A stretch of 64,000 nucleotides of DNA from Balanoglossus misakiensis. Lineage: Eukaryota > Hemichordata. The position numbers and the translations under genes were made by a program. Shown in pieces: positions 48,601 through 60,600 of this stretch. Below the pieces are notes generated by a model. It saw only the letters and a program-made list of their open reading frames with translations. It had not been told where the DNA came from and did not search any database. Each line of letters begins with the position of its first letter. Position 1 is the stretch's first letter. The stretch covers positions 2,294,001-2,358,000 of the forward strand of contig CM082588.2 of the NCBI GenBank assembly GCA_040954595.2. Direction: 5' to 3'.

Positions 48601-51600
48601 ATTGTTTTCCAGTGCCGCAGACCCTCCTGCGACAATCTACTATCGAAATCCGGCAGCTCGGACGGAAGCACTGAATACAGCTTCAACTGCTTGCCTCCAA
48701 CCTCACTAAAGATACAAATAAAGTAAAGTTCCAGGTCACTTGCACATAACGACAGTTTCACAGTCTTCTTCGTTGCTGAAGAACATCGAAAATTTCAACA
48801 CCACAATATCTTGACACAAGTCAAATTATTTTCACTTTTCGAGCAAAGCTCACAATTTCTTCAATAATTATATTTTTTTACATTTCTCTACACATTATGT
48901 ACAAATTATGTCAGGTCCCAGAAGCGTTAAGCCTGCACACTCGTATCAGTTCTCAATATCCATACCTTGTCTTCTCGGGGAGGTCGTCAGGGTTACTGTA
49001 AAATGCAGCTTTGTGTCGCACACCAGGAAGGCCAAATTCATTCAGATTGTCTTTTACTTTTTCCTTAGCAGGTGGAATTTCTAGCGGAGTCCAGATTTTG
49101 ACAGAGTTTTGGCACAGGTTGTGTTCCGAGTTGTTCTCTTGCGATGAGTCTCCCGATTTGTTGCTGTTTTGTGAGTTGCTTTGAAGCGAGGATGGAGAGA
49201 GATCCATGGATTCCTCGTGCGGCTGCTGACCTGGCTGTAAAGAGAACGATGAGTCGTTCAGTTTTTCCGAGTTGCTCGTGGCCTCTTGTGATCTTGGTAG
49301 ATTGTTGATACCCTCTGGAGGGGAATCTTTCGGTGTCCTTGGAGAGTTGCCATTGGAGAGTACATCTCCATTTGCCTTTTCAGGGGTCAGAGTTGAAGGT
49401 TCACGACCAGCATTAGTCCTTGCATCTGTTTTCTCACAACTGGTCTCACTCTCACTCTCGCTGTCTGTGTCAAGCCTTAGCGTCAGGTTTTCTGTAGAAT
49501 CCCCCCTTTTTAAAGTTGGACATTCCTGACTGCTGTTCCAGCTATTTCCACCATCGTCACCCAAAAGATCAGACTCTGACACTTGTTGACTGCTACGGCA
49601 GTTCACATCCCATGCTTCGCCACTTTTGTCATGTCCTGTTGATTGCTCAACACTGTCCACTGGTGGTGACCTTTGGCTTTGGACTGACTGTGGCATTTCT
49701 GAACGGTCTTTATCCGACGTCAAATTCTCATTAACCTTTTCATTCTCTTTAGAGAGACCTTGCTGATTGTCACTACCGCTGCTGCTATTAATTGGAGTGA
49801 AACAAGGTGTGGGTGATATTGACATCTGATTATCTGCATCCTGTGGGCTCACTTCAGGACTATCGCCAATTGGACCTGTCTCCGCAGAAGTCAAAGTCAA
49901 CTGGGTGTCTATGTCACTGCTGTTTCGTCTACTGTCTCCATCTGCTGTCGAATCACTTGCATTACTGGTCCTCGAGGAACTCCTGCTCATCTCTTTCGAT
50001 TCCTCCCCTTCTGCTTTTTTATCTTTCTTTGATTTGGTACTCGTTTTCCCAGCTGCTTTGGTCTTCGTTGTCTGCTCACTCTTTGGTTGCTTTTTCCGTT
50101 TCTTCGTCTTTTCTCCGTTTCCACTTTTTCCGGCATCCTCTCCCTGGGTCAGCCAGTTCTTGTCAGGCATTGAGGACGGCAGAGGTTGCTGAGGACTGGG
50201 TTTGGCCACGGTGGGGTACGAGTCACCATAACTCATGGGCATGACGTTTGCCGATGTGCCGTATGGCTCAGACATGCTTCTTGACAGTGTCCGGGAGGCT
50301 GGTATTGGATATAGACTTGGCTTTGGCACACCAGACTGTTGGTATCCTTTATTGGATGGCATCACACCACTGCTCTGTGTGTACATCTCGGATTGGTTAT
50401 AAGACTGTGACCTCCCGTAACCTACTTGCATGGGAGTGTTATTCTGCTGTGATCCCATATATTTATACCCATCTCCCTGGCCTGGCACAAAGCTGTTTGG
50501 CATACCTTGCTGATTGAAGGTATAATTGGGAGAAGGCTGTCCAACGGATGGGGTCGGGGTTGTTGGAGCAAGATGTGTCTTGTCCCGATACTGGGAGAAG
50601 TCTGAAAAATTGCCCTGTGCACCGAATGTCCCATTGGGGTCCGATTCTACATATGGGGGTGACATCAGATCGTATTGCACTTGATTGTTCTGTGGCACTG
50701 GCATGTGAAGAGGTTCAGGTCTTTGTCTCTGGTAGTCCTGCTGGTGGTAGGCACTCCCTGGTGGTTGTGGGAAGGTTCCACTGCCCTGGGGCTGGAAGGT
50801 GTTCTCGGCGGAGGCTGCAGTAGTTGTAGGGGCAAACTGCTGGAACTGACTTCCCTGTGAGAAACCAGCCCCGCTGGCAAACTTCTCAAACCCACTGCCC
50901 TGTCTCGGGGGTCTGTACGGTGGCGGTGGCTTCCGGTAGTCATCCGGCATCCTGGGACTGGTGCTGGCATAACCCTGCCCCTGTTGTTCTGAGTTGGCAG
51001 AAGTCATGTACATTGGATCCATGGGTACTGCCCCGGCCGGTCCAGGTCTGTACGGCTGCTGGTCAACTCCTGCACATGAAGTAGCCGGCGGCGTGGTGCA
51101 CAGCAAGGGTCCTCCAGATGTGGAACTCGCTCCTTTACCCTGTTTCTTTTTCCCTTTCCCGGTTTTCCCTTTTGGAAGAGACCCGCTACTATCCAAGGAG
51201 TTTGTACTACTGCAATCTTTGATGATCGAATCAATGTAATCAATCTTCCCAATGCTCTCTGATATGTTCTCCTCGAAAGTCTCGGACGGTATTTTCTCAA
51301 AGCTTTCAATTTCTTTCATCATGCTGTCCTTGTCCAGATTGTACATCACTTCCCTCAAGTCGCTCAGCAGCGAGTTTGTGTCCTCTTCCTCCCCTCTTCG
51401 GGGACTGGCACCGGTCTTGCGAGGACTCCTTGCACTCTTCGACTTTCCTTTGGTGTTTTTGCCAGTGGTCTTTCCCTTCTTCTTGGTCAGAGGGACTCTG
51501 CTCTTGACTGTTGGCGACCACGCCCTTGGTGGTGACATTTCACCGCTGTCCGAGTTGCAAGGTGAGTAGTACGCTAGAGTCCACATGGCGTCTATGAACG

Positions 51601-54600
51601 GAGCAGAACTGTCATCATTGTTATCTTCAAACATTGGCTCAGTTCTCTGAAGAGTGTTCCTTCGAGACTGCCTTCTGCTCAACCTTTTCGTCGCTGTACT
51701 CTTGATGATTCTCTTTCCACGCACGGAATCTTTGCTCTCCTTCTGAATGTCCTCCTTGTTCTTATTCACAACTGTGTCGCAATCGTCTGATTTCCCTTTT
51801 GCTGTGGTCGCATCAGACTTTAGTGCAGAGTGGCGCTTTTCATTGGGTTCAGTTTTCTTTCCTTTGCGCCCCCTCTTCCTAACTGGCTCCCCCGTCAGCG
51901 ATGAGTCACTACCTTCATCTGATTCACACCGATCTAAAACAGCCACCTGAGCTTTTATCTTCTCCGTTTCAGGAAACTTCCCGCGGTACTGCTTGACCAA
52001 GAGAGGCTTTTGTCGCCTTGGAAACACATCCTCATCAGCTTCCTCCTCATCTCTGCAAGGCTCAACTTTTTCAGAATCTTTCCCTTCAACATTTCCCTTC
52101 TCCGTACGCTTCTGGGAGGGTTTTCCTCGCCTGGGACTTTGTGGGGAACTTCTACTTGTCCTGCTGGTGTTCAATTCATCTTTTTTGTCAGACTTTGGCT
52201 CCACACGCCTCTTCTCTTTTTGGAATGCCCTTTCTATTCCATCCAGAAGTTTCTGGGTGACTTTGACTCTGGAGGAATTACTGACCCTGTTAACCAACAC
52301 TCTCATTGACTTGTAACCTTTGAACTTGTTGATGATGATGTAATGCACTGGCAATATTTCTTTCTTCCTCTTCCTCTGTCGCCCGGACGACCTGTCTGAC
52401 TTTTCGGATTTTGCAGATGTGACGCTTGCGTCATCCTTTATCTCTGTGCCTGTGGGTTCATTATAGCTGATTCTTCTCCGTTTTGTTCTCAAAGTATACG
52501 GCTTACTTTCGGTCTTCGAGTCGCTTGTCTTCCGTCGGATTTTCCTCCGCGATCTGGTCATTCTAGTTTCTATCACGAAATCGTCGTCTTCTTCATCATC
52601 TTCATCTTCGTGATAATCAGTATCACTTTCTTCGTTCAACTCACCACAGTCCATGCTGCTCTCACTAGTGATGGACAGCTTTCGTCGCAATGTGGATGCA
52701 ATTGACACTTTGGAAGTGCTGCGTCTTCTCGTCACCCGCCTTAGTGGTATTTCCTCTTCCTCGCTGTTGTCGTCGTTATCCTCCCCCTGTTGGGAATCTC
52801 TTTTAACTTTGTCCTTGGGTTTGGTCCCTGCACAACTGGATGCCGTGGACACTCCAGCAATGGGTGGGCTGCAGTTTGTCGGCACGAATTTCTGATGATG
52901 GAATAGGCCCTGCTGCTGTGTCTGTGTCTGCATCAGTGGCACTGCAAGTGGTAGAGCGCTGTTGAGGGTGGGGATTCCCTGCTGCGATGCTTTCTGAGGG
53001 AAGTCAGCGTTCAGCTGCCTCCTCCGACTCAACTTGGCTCGCTTCTGTTGCATTCGTCGGCTCGGCTGGTGGGGGTTCTTGTTGATCGGTGGTTTGCTGG
53101 CCACGGCTGGTGCCAGGTCTAAGGACGGAATTGTCCTGGTCATCTTGGAAGCTGACCGACGGATATTCGAAAGCATCGACTCCAAGGATAGCATGTCATC
53201 CTTGGTCGGTGTCGACAGGAAGTAATTGGGCGTGGGAGTTGCCATGGAAACTGACTGGAATGTTGACGAAGATGGACAGCTACTCTGTCTCTTAAGTTCA
53301 CTATTTGAGGTAGTTGGTTGAGAGTTTTTCAAAGGTGATTCAACCTCCATGGTCTCACTGCTGTTCATCACAGTCTGTGTATCATTACACAAGTTCAAAG
53401 CAACACTATTCCCAGTCCTTTCCACTGATTCCATTACATGGTACTCTTTGACCGGAGACGCGTTTCCGGGAACGTCGTTCAGCATGTCCATGTTTTCACA
53501 CTTTTCCACTTCGTTGTGTATGGCGTTATCCTCTTTTGGTGGTCCTTCCATGCCCTCTGCTGATTCCTGCTTTGGTTTGTGGACAATCCGCCTTGTCAAT
53601 CCCAAAGTTTTTCTAGCAGGAACTGCTGTGTTATCTGAAATGACAAGTTTTGAACATTTGATGTCCCTCCAAGTGAAATTCTATACACAGTAATTCCAAA
53701 AGAAAAATAAATAATCTCCTGACATCCCTAACCCTATTTTTGAAAAGAATGTTTTAGCATCACACAATTTTTTTACTTGGCTCATTTGGATATGAATTCG
53801 AACTCTGGTGCTACTAGGGCAGTCACCCCCTGACCACCCTGCAGTTAGGACAAAGGTTAATGCAAGGGTTAGGTCTGGCAGGGAAATGTCCAGGGGGCTA
53901 CTGTCTTAAAACCAGATATAAATGCACACACAGCCAATGGAAAAACTCTTACCTGGCTTATCATCAGCACCTCCATCAACCTGTGGAATCACATCTTCCC
54001 AGTGAGAACTACTCCAAGACAGGTCCATTCCTTCCAGGTCATACTCCTTATCACTTCTAAAGAAACAAACAAGACAAAAATTTGGGTTCAGAAAACAGTT
54101 TTCATGGAAGTATGTATGTGAAACAGCTGAAAGACCCTGTCTACGGTTGCTAAGGAACATAACATTGAACACTTACTCTTCTTTTTCCCTGTCAGATTCC
54201 AAATCTTGTTTCCTAGCAACAGGACTGCCATCTGCTTCCTCCACTTCATCCTCATCAATCCACGCCTGTGACATCACAGCATCTTCCGCCTCGTCATCAT
54301 CTTCACATTCCTTCACCTGGATGTTTTCCGGGACATCTTCGCTGTCCCCTGACCGCTGACTGAGTCCGGATAGAATACTCCTCTCTGTTGCACCCTCATT
54401 GGCCAGCTCTTCCAAGATGTCTATTAGCTCTTGATCTTGACTATCTGTTTTCAACACATACAAAATATGGAGACTTTACATTGTTGTACTGGATGACACA
54501 GCAAAGATTAGTGCTGCAGCAATACACAGCCATGTTTGAATGAGACTCAATGCATAGAACTCCACTGAAGAGAGAAACAGTCAAATGCTGACAAAGCCAC

Positions 54601-57600
54601 CAAAAAGACTACATCTAAACATCTCTCACCTAGCAATGGCCCCTTTGGTGTTGATTTCCCCGACACCGGCGTAGACATCTGGGACAGTCGGAAACTCTGA
54701 CTGACTTCCAAGACATTCTGCACTGCTTCTTCATCCACCACTGGTTCATCTTCACTCTCTTCATCCATTTCTTTGCCTGGCCAGGAAAACAAGGAAATTT
54801 GAACAATTCATGCAAATACACAGCTAAAGATTGACAGACCTGCACCAGGATTTGTCTGCACCGGGTCTGTCACAAGCGTGCAGCATACCTGCCCTGTCAG
54901 GTATGCTGCATGTCTGACATGCAAGCCATGCACCAGACCTGATCTGTCAGACCTGCCACAGGTCTGATCTGCCAGACCTGCACCAGGTCTGTCCTGCCCG
55001 ACCTGCACCAGGTCTGTTCTGACAGACCTGCACCAGGTCTGTTCTGACAGACCTGCACCAGGTCTGTCCTGACAGCAATGCACCAGACCTGATCTGTCAG
55101 ACCTGCACCAGGTCTGTCCTGCCCGACCTGCACCAGGTCTGTTCTGACAGACCTGCACCAGGTCTGTCCTGCCAGACCTGCACCAGGTCTGTTCTGACAG
55201 CAATGCACCAGACCTGATCTGTCAGACCTGCACCAGGTCTGTCCTGCCAGACCTGCCACAGGTCTGATCTGCCAGACCTGCACCAGGTCTGTCCTGCCCG
55301 ACCTGCACCAGGTCTGTTCTGACAGACCTGCACCAGGTCTGTTCTGACAGACCTGCACCAGGTCTGTCCTGACAGCAATGCACCAGACCTGATCTGCCAG
55401 ACCTGCACCAGGTCTGTCCTGCCCGACCTGCACCAGGTCTGTTCTGACAGACCTGCACCAGGTCTGTTCTGACAGACCTGCACCAGGTCTGTCCTGACAG
55501 CAATGCACCAGACCTGATCTGTCAGACCTGCACCAGGTCTGTCCTGCCAGACCTGCACCAGACCTGATCTGTCAGACCTGCACCAGGTCTGTCCTGCCCG
55601 ACCTGCACCAGGTCTGTTCTGACAGACCTGCACCAGGTCTGTCCTGCCAGACCTGCACCAGGTCTGTCCTGACAGCAATGCACCAGACCTGATCTGTCAG
55701 ACCTGCACCAGGTCTGTCCTGACAGCAATGCACCAGACCTGATCTGTCAGACCTGCACCAGGTCTGTCCCGTCAGACCTGCACCAGGTCTGTTCTGACAG
55801 ACCTGCACCAGGTCTGTCCTGCCAGACCTGCACCAGGTCTGTCCTGACAGCAATGCACCAGACCTGATCTGTCAGACCTGCACCAGGTCTGTCCTGACAG
55901 CAATGCACCAGACCTGATCTGCCAGACCTGCACCAGGTCTGTCCTGCCCGACCTGCACCAGGTCTGTTCTGACAGACCTGCACCAGGTCTGTCCTGCCAG
56001 ACCTGCACCAGGTCTGTTCTGACAGACCTGCACCAGGTCTGTCCTGACAGCAATGCACCAGACCTGATCTGTCAGACCTGCACCAGGTCTGTCCTGCCAG
56101 ACCTGCACCAGGTCTGTTCTGACAGACCTGCACCAGGTCTGTCCTGACAGCAATGCACCAGACCTGATCTGCCAGACCTGCACCAGGTCTGTCCTGCCCG
56201 ACCTGCACCAGGTCTGTTCTGACAGACCTGCACCAGGTCTGTTCTGACAGCAATGCACCAGACCTGATCTGCCAGACCTGCACCAGGTCTGTCCTGCCAG
56301 ACCTGCACCAGGTCTGTTCTGACAGACCTGCACCAGGTCTGTTCTGACAGACCTGCACCAGACCTGATCTGTCAGACCTGCACCAGGTCTGTCCTGCCCG
56401 ACCTGCACCAGGTCTGTTCTGACAGACCTGCACCAGGTCTGTTCTGACAGCAATGCACCAGACCTGATCTGCCAGACCTGCACCAGGTCTGTCCTGCCCG
56501 ACCTGCACCAGGTCTGTTCTGACAGACCTGCACCAGGTCTGTCCTGACAGCAATGCACCAGACCTGATCTGCCAGACCTGCACCAGGTCTGTCCTGCCAG
56601 ACCTGCACCAGGTCTGTTCTGACAGACCTGCACCAGGTCTGTCCTGACAGCAATGCACCAGACCTGATCTGTCAGACCTGCACCAGGTCTGTCCTGCCCG
56701 ACCTGCACCAGGTCTGTTCTGACAGACCTGCACCAGGTCTGTTCTGACAGACCTGCACCAGGTCTGTCCTGACAGCAATGCACCAGACCTGATCTGTCAG
56801 ACCTGCACCAGGTCTGTCCCGTCAGACCTGCACCAGGTCTGTTCTGACAGACCTGCACCAGGTCTGTTCTGACAGCAATGCACCAGACCTGATCTGTCAG
56901 ACCTGCACCAGGTCTGTCCCGTCAGACCTGCACCAGGTCTGTTCTGACAGCAATGCACCAGACCTGATCTGTCAGACCTGCACCAGGTCTGTCCTGCCAG
57001 ACCTGCACCAGGTCTGTCCTGACAGACCTGCACCAGGTCTGTCCTGACAGCAATGCACCAGGTCTGTCCTGCCAGACCTGCACCAGGTCTGTCCTGACAG
57101 CAATGCACCAGACCTGATCTGTCAGACCTGCACCAGGTCTGTCCCGTCAGACCTGCACCAGGTCTGTTCTGACAGACCTGCACCAGGTCTGTCCTGCCAG
57201 ACCTGCACCAGGTCTGTTCTGACAGACCTGCACCAGGTCTGTCCTGACAGCAATGCACCAGACCTGATCTGCCAGACCTGCACCAGGTCTGTCCTGCCAG
57301 ACCTGCACCAGGTCTGTTCTGACAGACCTGCACCAGGTCTGTCCTGACAGACCTGCACCAGGTCTGTCCTGCCAGACCTGCACCAGGTCTGTCCTGACAG
57401 CAATGCACCAGACCTGATCTGCCAGACCTGCACCAGGTCTGTCCTGCCAGACCTGCACCAGGTCTGTTCTGACAGACCTGCACCAGGTCTGTTCTGACAG
57501 CAATGCACCAGACCTGATCTGTCAGACCTGCACCAGGTCTGTCCCGTCAGACCTGCACCAGGTCTGTTCTGACAGCAATGCACCAGACCTGATCTGTCAG

Positions 57601-60600
57601 ACCTGCACCAGGTCTGTCCTGCCAGACCTGCACCAGGTCTGTTCTGACAGACCTGCACCAGGTCTGTTCTGACAGCAATGCACCAGACCTGATCTGTCAG
57701 GCCTGCACCAGGTCTGTCCCGTCAGACCTGCACCAGGTCTGTTCTGACAGCAATGCACCAGACCTGATCTGTCAGACCTGCACCAGGTCTGTCCTGCCAG
57801 ACCTGCACCAGGTCTGTTCTGACAGACCTGCACCAGGTCTGTCCTGACAGCAATGCACCAGACCTGATCTGCCAGACCTGCACCAGGTCTGTCCTGCCCG
57901 ACCTGCACCAGGTCTGTTCTGACAGACCTGCACCAGGTCTGTTCTGCCAGACCTGCACCAGGTCTGTCCTGCCAGACCTGCACCAGGTCTGTTCTGACAG
58001 ACCTGCACCAGGTCTGTTCTGACAGACCTGCACCAGGTCTGTCCTGACAGCAATGCACCAGACCTGATCTGTCAGACCTGCACCAGGTCTGTCCTGCCAG
58101 ACCTGCACCAGGTCTGTTCTGACAGACCTGCACCAGGTCTGTCCTGACAGCAATGCACCAGACCTGATCTGTCAGACCTGCACCAGGTCTGTCCCGTCAG
58201 ACCTGCACCAGACATGTCCCATCAGACCTGCAGCAGGTCTATCCTGTGAGACCTGCAGCAGGCCTGTCACGTCAGACATGCAGCAGGCATATCCCGCCAG
58301 ACCTGCAGCAGACATGTCCTGTCAGACCTGCAACATGTCTAATTGAACACACCTGTGTCAGTTTTCTTATTTTTATTTTTGGAAGGAGGTCGCGATCGAT
58401 GCTTCTTGTACCATGGTGGTGGTACGGTACTTGACAAGGGGAGAACCATTGTATTTTTGGGGATGGATAAAGGAATTTTTTGTGGGGGGCAGTGTTGACA
58501 GATGGTGCAGAGGAAATATTCTTCCGCAATGTCTTGAGGTAATAAAGTAGAAGGGCAATCGAAAAAAAAAATGGCTGTAACAGTGGCTAAAAAAAATTTT
58601 GCTGACATATACCCAATCGTAAATCATCCTCCCTCCCCCCCAAATCGAATGGTCCCCCCCCCCCCCGACCTGCACGCCCGAACGGTAAACACAATATATC
58701 CACACACACCGATGTATGAGAATACTGAACGGCGACATATTTTCCATCATATAGCAGACCGGAGAAGATTTTCTTTATTATTTTGGTGCAGGTCTGACAG
58801 GACAGGCCTGCTGCAGGTCTGATGGGACAGGCCTGCTGCAGGTCTGACGGGACAGGCCTGCTGCAGGTCTGACGGGACAGGCCTGCTGCAGGTCTGACAG
58901 GACAGACCTGGTGCAGGTCTGGCAGGACAGACCTGTGGCAGGTCTGTCAGGACAGACCTGGTGCATGTCTGATCCAGCAGACTGCTGCAGGTCTGGGGCC
59001 ATATTGCTGCACATGACCTGTTGGTCAGACATGCACCGGACATGCACCACACCTGGTGCAGACCTGGTGAACTTTAGTTGTGTATATATTTTTTCTAAAT
59101 ACAATGCAGTTTTCTTTCCAGTAGCAGATGCATGATGGTGCAGATTTTACAATCCAGCAGAAATCACATAATCTCACTTTTACTCTGGGAATAGTGAAGT
59201 TCAACGAAGGAAGATGGAGTCCTGTTTAGTGAGCCCCCTGGTGATGAAAGGGGTGAATCTTCTTGGTCATGTGATAACAATAGCGTGTCTTCTGATAGGC
59301 CAAAGCTGTCTTCATTTTCAACTCGGCTTTGACTGTAAGAGAATATGTGAAAATCATTCAATCTGCTAAAATGTGTGCGTGTGTGTATGTATGAATGAAT
59401 GAATGAATGAATGAATGAATGAATGAATGAATGAATGAATGAATGATACTCACAGTAAGTTTTCATATCCCTCTATGATTGCATTGATTCTCTGCTGGTA
59501 CACCTCTTCAGTGTCAGTCAGAGGACTTTCGTCACGCTCTGAAAAGCAAAGTTTTTTTTAAACAATTATATAACTAAGGGGATGAATTATGTTTTTTCAT
59601 CACTTTTCTTTCAGTACAAGGAGCATTACACTGTCTCTTAACAAGCATAGCCGCAGCAATATTTCACTGAATTTTTCTTTTTTCTTCCCTCACCTGGTGA
59701 TAAAGGTGGTGATATTTGAGAAGATTCACCCTGTTCCCGACGTCTCTGCTTCTCATCTTCCCACATTGCAACCAGACCCGGGTTGGTTCCGACATTACCT
59801 AGACAAAGAAATATGTAAGATTAGTCTCAGACGTAAATCAGCAGCCCCTTTAAAGGCAGTGCATAAGCTACCAGTATTTCCACTCGGCCATGATTAGACA
59901 CAGCTGGATGATTGCTTTGTCTTCTCCAACGGCAGAAATACTAATTAGAAGATGGCATGATCATCTCATTAGTTGGACTACTTGATGTAGACAAGAGCCA
60001 GTAGCATGGTAGAAGCATCTGCCTTCTATCCCCATATTTTTCAGATTGTATTGTAGTGTTCTTTGGCAGATGACAAGAAGATGTCTCTTACTCTCAATTT
60101 CTGATCTGTTCAGAATATCTGCAGCCACTGCATCAACTTCCAGTTCACAGACACTCTGCCTGGCAACTTCACCGTCCAGCAGCTGAGAGCTGAAATGACG
60201 AAAGAGTGTCAAGGATTTCTACTGTCAATCTTCCATGGTTTCTTTGTACTAGGTTACTCAAAATGTGAGAAAGTTCCAAGAATTTATCCAGTAGTTTTCC
60301 AGAAGTACCTTAAATGTTGCTGCTTACAAACTTATGACAGTTACAGCTTCAATGTGATACATTATAGATCAAAAGTTATTTTCTGATGAGTGAAAACTGG
60401 GCTACAAATACTGCGCAGAATTTATTGATACCTTGGCAAATTTTCGGCGTCCCAATATTGTTGGCTGATGGAGTTGATAGATGAGTCGCTCGCTGCTGAT
60501 CTCAAAGTTGGAGTTGTAGGGCTGTTCAACGTCTGGTTACTATGACTACCCTGGCTACTGGTGTGATCCGGTTTGGCATCCTCTTTTGCTGTAATTACAA

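Noticed and set aside
49807-50244. 145-codon and similar plus frames across the REV3L giant exon
   Set aside because: Antisense shadows of a Ser/Lys-rich coding exon.
54808-58153. Series of 68-343-codon minus-strand frames as independent genes
   Set aside because: They lie wholly in the 25-bp intronic minisatellite, and the same peptide appears in all three frames.
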